Below are positions 34,926-45,930 of a stretch of DNA of 64,000 nucleotides, piece by piece. The translations under genes and the position numbers were made by a program. Every line of letters begins with the position of its first letter. The first letter of the stretch is position 1. This DNA is from Dioscorea cayenensis subsp. rotundata (Eukaryota > Streptophyta > Magnoliopsida > Dioscoreales > Dioscoreaceae): assembly GCF_009730915.1 (NCBI RefSeq), contig NC_052484.1, positions 2,136,054 through 2,200,053 on the forward strand, in the 5' to 3' direction. The notes under the pieces are model-generated. The model was not told the DNA's origin and made no database searches. It saw only the letters and a program-made list of their open reading frames with translations.

Positions 34926-36712
34926 GCTCTTTAAGTCCTTGTTTCATCAAAACGAAAGAATAATCTATCGAAAAGTCTAGTATTACACTAAGATCATTGA
35001 ATGTGTGTCATGTGACAATAAATTTTAAGATGAATGATTTAAATGTATCTTTATTGTCACAGTACATTGCATCTTCTATATGCAAAACTTAGTGTATATA
35101 TAGTGTGCACTTGATAATAATTTAGGGTTTGATGTGGTTGTACACTTGTAATAAGGCTTGTTAGGGTTAGGGTTAGGGTTTGAGAGGAATGTCCCCATCT
35201 CTGAACCCTAGTCCTAGCAAGTGGGCTTGCTTGTATTACTACTTTTGTTTGGGAAGTTAAAAGGTGTGTTTTGTTTGGCTTTAAGTTTGTTATATACTTT
35301 TTCCTTGTGCTTGTGGGTTTTCATTGCTCCCAAAGATAGCATGGATTATGTCTTGTCTCTCTCTCTCTCTGGTCTTTCTATAGATAAAAAGATTCCTTTA
35401 TGAGATATACTTTTTTTATTATTTATATAAATAATTAACTCATAAATTTATTAAATTAAATAATTAAATACACTCAAAACTTATATGGGAATATATATAT
35501 ATATATATATATGTATACCAAACTTTTTATTTTATAAATATAAAATAAGCATTTTTTGGAGAACAAAAGGTTCATTCAAATGAACACTAATTTAAAAAAA
35601 AAAAAAAAAACAGAAGTATGAAGAAAACCAATTAAAATATTATTTTAAAAAATAGCTATAATTAGCTAAGAGGACAGACCAAGAAGAGTGGAAATATCCC
35701 CAGAGGACCCTACAAACTTTTATCATATCAAAAATATGGCCTACACGCTTTATTTTATTTAATAAATAAATTTTATTTTTCTCAATAATTTAGTTTGTAA
35801 GTTAATAAGGTCAATCTCTTTATGCATTAAGTAATGATATTTTTATCTAATAAATTTTTCTAATAATATGAATGCTAAGTTGGTATGTGTTAGCATCTAC
35901 ATCATTCTCTCTTTTTTTTCTTAAATGAATTTATCTTTATCATTTAAATCATAAATTTAAACTCATAATTATAAACAATAAACCAAAAACTCTTTACAAG
36001 GAATTGCGATTTATAATTTGATTAGAATTTAGGGTTTAAAATTTAGAGTTTATAATTAAAAATTTTAGGGTATACTATTTGTTATTTAGGATTTAATTTT
36101 TTACAATTTTGAGTATAAAATTTCATTGTACGTGAGTTTAAAATTTTAAATAAAATTTTAAATAAATTTTTTTATAATTTTAAATTTTTAAAATTTTTTA
36201 AGGGTTGAATTTAAAATTTATGAATATAAAGAATGACAATGAATGACAAATTGATATCTATTCCGGTAACTTCAATAAATTTAGTATGTAAATATAGCAT
36301 GGCTACTCGGCATTTAATCATTGCATTTACTCAATTTGATTTGTCACATAAATTTAATTTAGGGACTAAATTCAGAGACAGTAAAGTTTAGGGGATCACA
36401 ATAGCAAATACAAAACAACATATTTCAGATATAAACAATACACAATGACTTCATTCAGTACAACCAAAACTCATAATTTTAACAAAAAATTTGCAAGAAA
36501 GATGATATATAAGCCATTCTAAATTAGAGATTAGTAACCAAAAATTTCATATGGATCATCAGTCTTTCACTCTGTTAATGTTGTGCTTCCCTTCATTTTC
36601 GATCTGTAAGTAAAGACAGACGACAGAATTAAGAAATGACCGAATTCATAGATCGAATGAATTGAATATAAATGAAGTTACTGACTTCTGAAATTTACAA
36701 ACAAGTTCTTGT
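34926..36712. other. Intergenic region between the convergent WAT1 and SOSEKI genes
   Basis: WAT1 on the plus strand and SOSEKI on the minus strand end toward each other, so both 3' UTRs lie here. Three TTAGGG units are at 35161-35178. The remainder is AT-rich without a recognisable gene. Confidence 0.6.
35161..35180 (+). repeat. Short TTAGGG-type telomere-like run
   Basis: Three TTAGGG units followed by TTTGAG. It is too short to be a true interstitial telomere and could equally be a telo-box-like motif. Confidence 0.8.
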
Positions 36713-36794
36713 TCACGAACTAGAACATGAGATATCCTCCTTATCGTCACATATTGCCGTTGATTGGATTATAACCCGAGCTCCAGAAGTAAGT
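36713..36794 (-). pseudogene. Conserved last SOSEKI exon, apparently disconnected
   Basis: After the acceptor TCTGCAG, the minus-strand sequence reads LTSGARVIIQSTAI and ends CSSS before TGA. This matches the usual SOSEKI end (family form VIKIEERL.SGARV). The upstream exon ends GAAGAAAGTTAAG, so no GT donor keeps this exon in frame. It is either skipped, used out of frame, or separated by a one-base loss or assembly error. Confidence 0.6.
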
Positions 36795-36887
36795 CTGCAG
36801 AAATTAATCGAAAATAATCTTTGTCAAAAGAGTAAAATGAAAAACAATCTTAGAAACTTTCAAGGAAGGTAAAGGTATCAGGGAAAC

Positions 36888-39087
36888 TTAACTTTCTTCG
36901 ATCTTGATAACTTTGTCGTTGTGCTCTTTAAAAGATTCTAACCTCATTGACGATCCTTTCTGTGAGGATGCATCAGTAATTATCCGGCTGCTTCCAGCTT
37001 TTGATGAACATAGAGGTGAGGATTTCGACGAGTCCAGCATGGCTGAAGATGTCCTTGGTGCTTCAGATGTAGGTGATCTCATTGTTGCATTCCGTGACTG
37101 TTTGTTCGACATAATTTTTATTGTTTTTGGAAGGCATTTGGATCGGGAAGAATCCGTACGCAGTTCCTTCTCCTTCTTTGAATCTGGTGATGTGCAATGC
37201 CTGCTTTTTATACAACTTATCAGCACAAACCATGCAAGGAACAATAAAATCATTCAGAATACAAAGAAGATTTAGCTCAACTACTGTCAATTAAGTTCAT
37301 CTTGAGATATATACTTAAAGTTACGCATTGATTTTCGAACAAAGTTAGAGTAATGATGCCATAACTTAAGTTGATCGATGCATACTGTGACAACAGATAG
37401 TCAAGCAAGGATTAGAAATTTCAATAGATTATCGAAAAATGTTATACTACTGTAAGCTTTTAGAAATTCGAATGAGAACACAAATTAAATGGAATCAAGA
37501 ACTAAACTGTGTTTTTTTTTTTTTGTAGAATTAAACTGTGACATTTGAGCTTGTTTCATTTGTTTCATACGGTGATCAAAGATATTGAATAGCTGTAAAT
37601 TCACATATGCAAAGAGACAACCTATACAGTTTTCATGATTGTTTCATTGTTCTCAAAGAGAAGTAAAGAGCAGTAAATTCACATATGCAAAGAGACAATC
37701 CTATGCAGCATTTGATATTGTTTCAATTGTTTCAAGGATGATGACTGACAGTGAAAAGCAGTGAATTCACATATCCAAAGAGACAACCCAATGCAGCTAT
37801 TAAGACTGTTCCAATTGTAATCAAAATGACAAAGAGATATACCTGTCAGCATTGAACGATGAAGAGCGCTTAAGAGCAGAGACATCAGCAACACCTTCCT
37901 CTCTATGCCTGTTAGTCTCAATCAAGCTCCCACTGAAGTACTCTTTATCCTCCAACCTCAATCCCATGAGCCTTGGATTATCGGATAAGCAATCAAGCTC
38001 TCCAAGCATCCCAGAACCCCGAAGCACCGTTGGAGTAAACTTCATCCTAGAGAACCTTGAATGGTGATCCTTCACAGAGATTGACCCACAAGTGATCAAA
38101 TGCATGAGCACATTGCTAGCTCTCAACCTTGTCCTTGCAGAAACAAGCATTTGATCTCCTTCTGAAATTCTGAAGTTATTCATTTTGACCTCAGCTCTGA
38201 TCAATGACTCCAAAGTTTCCACCTTTCTCTCCGACAACACTGGGGAAATCTCCTCCCTCTCAATCTCAGACCTCTGTTTCTGCTTATCAACAGAGCTATC
38301 CTCAGTCCACATTCCTCGATCACAAGTCTCCTTCTTGCGCCCCTCCTTGGTCTGTGTCGCCACATCTTGAGCAATGCTTGGATTGCAAACCTGCAATTCT
38401 ACCGAGCTTCCAGCACCATCATCAGAACAACCAGTGCTGGATGAGGATGAGGAATGCAGCCGCCGAGGTGGAGGTTTCAGCTCGGCATTTCTCCGAACAG
38501 GTTGCGAGCATTCCAATTTCACAAAGCTACCACGATTAAACCCTTGATCAGAACCATGAGATTGATCCAAAATCTCAGAACCCTTGAGCACGTACTCATT
38601 CCCACTCGCCGGAAAAACAAGATCATCCTCCTCAAGATCATGCCACACAAATCCAGTCTTATAACTCCTGCAAACAAAATCATCAAACAAACACTAAAAA
38701 AGAATCGATTTTTACTCATCAATTCCATACCTTTTGCAAGACCAAGCATACATCCCTCCCATTCCCTTCCCTCTCAGCACATTCAACCTCTCAATCACAT
38801 CTAAACAACAACAACAACAACAACAACAAGAATCAAAGAACCAGAACAAAACCATTCCACAATTAAAAACAAAGAAAAAGAAAAACCATGGATCAAAAGC
38901 ACTGACCTTTGAGATATAGGCCATCAGGAGAAGAGAGAGGGACCTCAATGAAGTGAGGGTGTTCAAGATGGCGATTTCTACAGAGATAGTAAACAACCGG
39001 GACCTTTCTTTCATGTTGGAGCTTCGGCAGCGGCTCCGACCATGGTCTGGCTCGCTCAGGGCTAACTTCCAGTAAATACTTCCGCAT
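36888..39087 (-). CDS. SOK: SOSEKI (DUF966) polarity protein, 462 aa as read
   Basis: Exons: 39087-38907, 38800-38731, 38667-37843 and 37200-36888. SOSEKI proteins are plant membrane-edge polarity factors that polymerise through an N-terminal DIX-like domain. Here that domain spans about residues 27-114: [58 protein letters not shown] and [10 protein letters not shown]. Later family motifs follow: [11 protein letters not shown] (about 235), [20 protein letters not shown] (about 263-282), [19 protein letters not shown] (about 320) and [11 protein letters not shown] before the last intron. The frame ends [11 protein letters not shown] then TAA. Relatives continue through one more exon, so about 25 residues appear lost (see 36713-36794). 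The start [16 protein letters not shown] matches the family start; upstream in-frame codons to 39219 are probably 5' UTR. The SOK paralogue number is not assignable. Confidence 0.9.
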
Positions 39088-39243
39088 TGTTGACCAGAAA
39101 CCTGCTTCAATCGAGGAGGAAGAGCAGAGAAATCTAGGGTTTATCAATGGCTCCGCAAGCGAGAACAGTGACAGTGAAGAGGATGAGTAGCAGTTGCACT
39201 GCTGTACTGAGAATCTCACAAACTGGCAGAGAAGAAGGTGGCT

Positions 39244-39256
39244 TTTTTATATATAC
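39244..39256 (-). promoter_or_regulatory. Likely TATA box of SOSEKI
   Basis: On the minus strand the sequence reads GTATATATAAAAAAG, about 160 bp upstream of the chosen ATG. A LINE is inserted about 95 bp further upstream. Confidence 0.5.
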
Positions 39257-39351
39257 ACCCTTTAAAAAATTTTAATTTTTGCTCTACTTACAAATAAAAT
39301 AATATTTCATTTTTTTATTAATTTTTTTATTTGTTAAAAAAATAAATTATA

Positions 39352-40400
39352 CTACTAAGAGACCACTGGCCTGACCTTTTCAATGATTGTAAAGCTGATT
39401 GAAAAGGTCTTTGGATAACAATCAGACAATTCTCACAATTTATTAATAACACAGATCACATATTTCATACGGCCACGCAAGACACGCTATCTCCCCTTCT
39501 TGATATTATCCCCGAATGTTCTCACACACAGAATGACTCTCTTAATTGGACCCTTGAAAAAAGTGGCACTTTCACAGTTAAATCCTTCTATAAATATCTT
39601 ATTGATGGTGGAACCCGCAGCCCACTGTACTACCACCTTTTTTGGAAAAGTCGTAACCCTAGAAATATCACTCTGTTCTGCTGGCTAGCTGGAGAAGACA
39701 AGATCCTCACTCTCTCTAGCTTATTCAAGAAAGGTTGTAATTTTCAAAATTCCACTGACACCTGTGTCCTCTGTCACAACGGTTCCGAGAACATTCAACA
39801 TCTTTTCATCGATTGCGAATTCTCCAAACGCATCTGGGCATTCTTTACTCAATCCTTAGATTCATCTTCTCTCCCACAAACCATCCCGCTCTTGTGGACC
39901 TCCTGGATTCTGTCCCTTACACCTCGACTCCGACCACTCTGGGACCTCATTTCTCGTGCAATTTTATGGAATATTTGTCTTGAAAGGAACTCTCGTATCT
40001 TTCAACAGACTGCTTTACCACAATTAAACATAATTTTTAAAACTGCTAATATGCTTCTTTCATGGTTCCCAACAGCTGCGGATAGACATCAACAAACATT
40101 CAATGAAGCATCACAGAAAATCAAGCGCTCCCTTGACTTCCTCAGTGCAAGCGCATCAAATCCTCCTGGCGAAGTCGATCACGACACCCCATAGGAGTTG
40201 CTGCACCACCAGATCTTCTGGCCAGACCTGAGATGTCAGACGGTGTCTTCCGCCTGAACATGCTTTTACCTCCTTTTATTTTTATTTCTCTGCTTTATTG
40301 TACTTTTCTCCTTCACTTCTGGTGAGAGAATTTTATCCCTGTACTGTTTTTTCTTTCTCAATAAATCAGTGGTTTATCCACTTTTCATCAAAAAATAAAT
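39352..40400 (+). mobile_element. 5'-truncated LINE (L1-type) retrotransposon with 12 bp TSD
   Basis: The TSD AAATAAATTATA is at 39340-39351 and 40401-40412. An open frame from 39403 to TAG at 40194 encodes the C-terminal reverse-transcriptase-associated zinc-binding (zf-RVT) region: TFTVKSFYKYL, LFWKSRNPRNITLFCWLA and CVLCHNGSENIQHLFIDC with the C-x2-C..H..C pattern, then RAILWNICLERNSRIF. One in-frame TGA at 39400 interrupts the upstream remnant (NDCKAD, stop, KGLW), probably a mutated Trp codon. A 3' UTR and a tail of TCAAAAAATAAATAA follow. The reverse transcriptase and endonuclease are absent, so this is a dead 5'-truncated copy. Confidence 0.9.
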
Positions 40401-40412
40401 AAATAAATTATA

Positions 40413-41723
40413 TTTTTTTCATATTTATGTGATGCTAATGAAGGATGAGAGTGAGTGATAAAATAGCCAAACCCACCTGGTTGAAGTTATTAGCAGCACC
40501 AAAATAAATCTCTCGTGTAACCCATACACCATAAAGACAGACACTTATCGTTTTTTTTTAAAATATATATTATAATATATCTAGTTAAAATAATTTTATT
40601 AAAATTGTTTTTTTTTGCTATGTAAATATTTTAGAGAATATTGGAATATGAAGGTTTATTCACTCATTTTAATCATATATTTTTAAATATGTGATTTGAA
40701 TTTATATTTTTTTCAAATAATTATTAATTAACAGCTCATATGAGTCTATGTTAAAGAGAAAGAGATCAAAACACATTGTTTATTTGTTTTTTTATTTTAT
40801 GAAGCAAAACTAATAATAGTACTATAAAATTTTTAAAAGAAAATAATATATTTCTAAAATTATATATATATACATGATAAAATAAATTTAAAAAAATGCT
40901 TAAATAAATTTAATGGAAAATAACGCTATGTCTCTCTAGACTCTTTTGATTCAGTGAAAAATCATTCAATTATATTAAATTTTTAAAACTTTCTCATTTT
41001 TAACTTTAAATTAAATTAAAATTATAAAAATTACTCTTATTTTCCTCCCTCAACATCATGTTTGTGTTTGATGCATACTTTTGCATTTGATCCATGCTCT
41101 CACACTTGGATACAAGGACAACTTCACTTTTTTTCTAAGTGTGTTGTCTCCTTTGCATCCGGTATCACATTACATTGATGTTAAAAGATATTTATAATAT
41201 TTTATTAAAATATTATGCACATCAAGATTAGAAAGACAAAATAATAAGATAATAATTGAAAAGTAGAAAGAAAAAAATTCAAAGAGACTATATTATTACA
41301 AGGAAAGCTTGCAATGGTCTTTAGTAATTTTTATTGTTTATAAAATTAAACTTAGAACAATAGTCTTACAATGAAAACATATTGGGAGTTTCAAATGTAT
41401 TTCCTATATATATATATATATATATATATGGGAGAGATATTTAGCTTGCTTTTTGAAAGGGAAAAGTATAAGAACTTTATTTAGTTTGTTAGAAAATCTT
41501 TTGGCATGTGATCAAAGAATAAAAGTTCATGAATGCACCAATATATGTTCATTATAAAATGTTCATGGATGTTTGGTTCTATTCTTTATTTATTTTGACT
41601 TTTTCTTGTGTACATATTCCAATGCATTGAAGGAAAAAGTAACAAAAAGAAAAGGACATGTATTGACCTTGATATAATACAAACATGTAAGGCCATGCCA
41701 TATCCCATACGTAATTTTAAATA
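40413..41723. other. AT-rich intergenic region
   Basis: No coding or structured feature is supported. An AT run lies at 41406-41430. Confidence 0.6.
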
Positions 41724-42752
41724 GGTAAAGTCTTAATTAGTCCCTCCATATAAAGATTTATCTCTATGATCCCTGAACAAAGAAAAATGAAAAATTCAAC
41801 TCAATTAAATAAAAATTTATTAGATATAATTAAAAAATATTTAGGATATTACCAAAGTTCCATAGAATAGATATTTTTATAGTTTATTAAATTCTTTTTA
41901 TAAAGCAAACAAGTTATATGTAAGGGCTTTACATAAATATAAAATTGTATGAAATTAAATCTAAATAAATTTATGTTCTCTTTTTACATGAGTTGAGATT
42001 CTAATCAGTTTTTTAGTAAAAATTGAAACATTTTGTACATAAAACTCAATGCCAATAGACTAAAATATCATTAGCATTAAAATATTTTTTAATTATAAAA
42101 TAAATTTAAATATCTTTAATATATTGAAATTAATATACTTTTGATGAAAAAAGTAATTGAAATATATACCAAAACTAAATAAAAAATTTTAAATAAGGAT
42201 TTTATTAAACAATCTATATATATTAAAATAGGAAAGTGTCTTGCTATATGTCTTTTAGTCAAAATCGTATAATATTATAATAATATAAAAATATTTATAA
42301 TTATCTTTAATTTTGTAACAAAATTTTAAAAGCAAATTATAATTTTAAAAATATTTATAATTAAAAAACGTTGATAATTTCAAAAGATTGATGAAACTTT
42401 GATATAAAAATAAAAATACCATTCAAATATAAACTCCAATTGATTATACATTATTAGGGGGTTGTATTGTATGAACTTCAAAAATTTTTAAAATTTAGAT
42501 TAAATATGTTGTTTTTAAAAATTTGCGTAACAATATACTTAATTAAATTTCAAATATTATTATCAAAATCATAATAATTATGTTGGGTATGAATATTATT
42601 TTTAACATATATTAATCTCTTCCGTGGATAGTTCGGGCATAATACTAATTTATAAATATAACTACAAAGCTTAAGTGCATTTTAAATAATTAATCAAAGA
42701 AGAAAGTGAATACAGTTTAAATAAATTTCAGGGACTAATTGTGACTTTCACC
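41724..42752. mobile_element. Probable TIR element of about 1 kb
   Basis: The left end GGTAAAGTCTTAATTAGTCCCT and the right end AGGGACTAATTGTGACTTTCACC are imperfect inverted copies. The interior is AT-rich and non-coding. No convincing TSD was seen, so class (Mutator-like suspected) and exact ends are uncertain. Confidence 0.5.
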
Positions 42753-43598
42753 TTATATATATATAGTATATAAAAGTAGCACAAATTCCAAGGCCGGAGG
42801 ACAAAAAGATCACGACAGTGCATGATATCCAACGTCCACGCTAAGTTTTTATTATCAAATAGTACAAAAGTTTGTAAACCACAATACAATATTATCATAT
42901 GGTCCTCAAGTGCTGACATTTTAAAATTAAAAAATAATAAAAAAACAGGTTTTGCACTGCTACCATGCTTTATAGATGAAAGTGTTGCAGTGGAAAAAGA
43001 GTGTTCATGGACTTTGGATTTGATGGCTAACTTTTCCGTATGTTTATTTGGATAAAAGGTATTTAATGCTCTTGGTGCTTTTTTGGGTCTTGAGTTTTAA
43101 AAATATATCATTTGTATAAAATTTTTATAATTTAAAAAAACAGGAAAGTTATCTCCCTATTAAACAGAAAGATCAAATATTAAACAAAATAATACTATAT
43201 ATGTTAAGTAAAAACTCATGTAGTTATAGGAAAACATCAAATGTTAAATTAAAATTATATATTTTAAGCGGGAAGTATATGCTGTAAGATAAAATAAACT
43301 GACAGAGTGAACTGTATGGACTAAAAAGTATGATGTTTGAGAAAAAAATGACTATTTCACAAATTGAAATGTTAAAGGGTTTGTTTGAGATGTTTTGAAC
43401 TTTTTAAAGACTTATAATTAATTTTTTCAAATAGTTAAAGTTTATTAATATTATTTTTAAATAAAGTAACAGCTGCTCTTCCTAACTGTTTCCATTTCTC
43501 CAAAATATTTTTGAAAGTAATTAAAATTTCAAAATATTTTGGATTTTTTAAATTTTATTTTATAATATAAATAAAATTAAAATTACAAAAATATTTCT
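42753..43598. other. AT-rich intergenic region
   Basis: Nothing recognisable was found. The 77-codon frame at 42822-43055 lacks protein-like features. Confidence 0.55.
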
Positions 43599-43606
43599 GT
43601 TTTACT

Positions 43607-44282
43607 TAGAACTGTAAATGAACCAATGCATTCGTTAAAAACTCGAAGCCTCAGCTCATAAAGGACTCGAGTCATTTATTAAAGCTTGTAAGGTAAAACA
43701 AGCCAAGTTTAAATACCACCAAGCTCGGCTCGTTAAAACTTGTGAACAATTTATTCATAGTATTATTAAAAGCTCACTTATAAAAATCGTTAAAATGCTC
43801 ATTTATAATATCATTAACAAGTTTATTTATAAAAATCATCAATATAATTGTTTATATATCATTAACAATCTCATTTGTGTAAATTATTTATATTAATTTT
43901 AATAGAAATTTTAACATCGTCATCTATGAGATTATTAATAAAAATGTATTATAAAAATATTACACTAAATTTTAAGTATAATTTTAAGAAAAAATAAGAT
44001 TAATTTATAATTTTTATTGTAAAAAAGTTCAATATTAATTTAAAACAATATTTTTTAATAATAATAATTATTATGATGATGCATTACTTATGAAAAAAAA
44101 ATACCTATCTTTTCAAATAAATGAGTTGAACTTGAGGGCTTTACTATTTATAAAGCTCGATGTAGACTCGAGCTCGACTCGGCTCAAACAAAAGAAACTC
44201 GAGCTTGGCTCAAGCTTAGTTAAAATAATGTCGAGCCAAGTTTGAACATGGCTAGGCTCGACTCGGCTCGTTTACACCCTTA
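43607..44282. mobile_element. Old hAT-type element (676 bp) with eroded TSD
   Basis: The right end CGGCTCGTTTACACCCTTA mirrors the left end TAGAACTGTAAATGAACC imperfectly. The flanking octamers GTTTTACT (43599-43606) and GCTTTAAT (44283-44290) agree at 6 of 8 positions. Subterminal GAGCTCGACTCGGCTC composition matches hAT MITEs elsewhere in the window. Confidence 0.6.
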
Positions 44283-44290
44283 GCTTTAAT

Positions 44291-44996
44291 TAGCAGATTG
44301 GGCCGGTGTTAATACTTGCACCAATACTAAAGATAAGCTCTCCCAATACACCTGCACCAAGCATACCCCTTATGAGGGTACTTTAGCCCGGACATTGGTG
44401 GGTACGCTTGCACTTAAACCCAAGATTGAGGAAAATGAGTCCACCCCCTTTGTGTCTGCACCAGCGAGCTTGCAGTTGATTTGGTGTGATTACCTAAAAA
44501 CTAAATTTGTAGTGTAAGAACACTTTCTATTTTTAATGAGGATCTTATGATTTCTTCATTAAAATAAATAATATATCATTTAATTTTTAACTGAAAAGCC
44601 TATGATCTTTAAATCTAATTATTTATACAACATCTAATAATGTACATTTTAAAAGAAATTTATGAGATATTCATAAGAAAAATGGGTAATCTTGCACATG
44701 AATAACCATATATCATATAAAACCATGTTAAAATTATCAAATGGATTTATAAATGTATTTATAAAGTTTTCAAGGCAATGTTGGGCTTCGGGCAGGTCCC
44801 CATGGAATGGGCCATCTTTGTTTGCAAATATTTCTCTTCAAGTTAAGTTAGGTAGGCCCAAGCCATTTCATTTTAGGGGCCACTAACTCAAATCAGGCCT
44901 AATATTAAGAAGCTCGTTTGATGCATCAATATAAAGAATAGTTCTAGAGCATGATTTTATGATCATGATTGTGCAGTTGTATGAGAAGTCACAATT
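44291..44996. other. Intergenic region, no gene seen
   Basis: The first part (44291-44480) is less AT-rich, but no open frame with protein-like character was found. It may be a fragment of an unrecognised repeat. Confidence 0.5.
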
Positions 44997-45704
44997 GTAG
45001 CATTAGCCAAACACTGTCTAACTGAGTGGAAAGACATGTGGGAGTGGGTGAAGAGGCGGAATGTCATATCTCTCTGCCATCAGTACTGTAACAACACTAT
45101 ATAATACCGTGGAATATTTATACAATAATATTCATTTATTGTTTATTAGATCTTTCATAGAAGGAGTTGTATTGTCCACTTATTTAAAGTTACAGAATAG
45201 AGGAGATTTACCATTGCGAGCAGGGACGGAGCCAGAAATTATGGGGTAGAGGGGCGAATTATAATAAAAAATAATTAATAAAATATTTATAAATTTTGTT
45301 TATAATTTATTTATATGTTAATTTGTAGTTTAATTATAAAAATCAAGCCAAACAATAAATTTTTACAAAAACTTAGTTAAAATATAATTTTATATTTTGT
45401 GTAAACTAATTTATAAAAAACTAAAAACTAAAACATAGATTTTTGAAATAAAAATATATATACCACATAAAGTAATTTATAAATTATCAATAGATTAAAT
45501 AATAAGTTTTTATAAATATTTTTTTAAAACAATATTATGTTTAAGAAGATAAGTATAAAAAATATAAAAAAAAAAATTATATTTAAAAAAATCTAAAGAT
45601 ATATAAAGAGAAAGAGATATTTTTAAAAAAAACCAAAAAATTTAAAAATTAAATTAAATTAAAAACCTAAATAGTAAAAGAGTAAAAGGGAAAAGGAGGA
45701 GGGA

Positions 45705-45743
<39 letters not shown>

Positions 45744-45930
45744 TAGAAGTAGTATAAAGGAGAGAGACCCGCCTTTGGGGCGGAGAAAAGAGAGAGGGGT
45801 CAAAGGAGGGGTGGCGGGAGTTCGCCGGTGACAAGGGGGGGCGATCGCCCCCTGCACACCCCTCTCTTCCTCTGCCTCTGATTGCGAGATTATATTGTTT
45901 AATATATTATCTTGGACACATGTGGCAAGC
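44997..45930. repeat. Dispersed repeat of unknown type, copy B (interrupted by hAT MITE)
   Basis: It matches copy A at 22540-23530 in order, and is split by the MITE at 45221-45880. After the MITE, similarity resumes with ATTATCTTGGACACATG, against TATCTTGGGTGCACATG in copy A. Confidence 0.65.
45221..45880. mobile_element. hAT-type MITE (660 bp) with perfect 8 bp TSD
   Basis: It starts CAGGGACGGAGCCAG and ends CTTCCTCTGCCTCTG (reverse complement CAGAGGCAGAGGAAG). ATTGCGAG flanks both sides (45213-45220 and 45881-45888). It contains a GA microsatellite at 45708-45739 and a GC-rich right end, GGGGGCGATCGCCCCC. It is related to the element at 25122. Confidence 0.9.

Noticed and set aside
39088..39219. 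Upstream in-frame Met (39219) as the SOSEKI start
   Set aside because: It would add a Ser-rich segment unlike the family; [13 protein letters not shown] at 39087 matches the conserved start, and 39219 is close to the presumed TATA box.
45654..45857. 67-codon frame with a Ser/Leu run
   Set aside because: Lies within the hAT MITE and is produced by its GA microsatellite.
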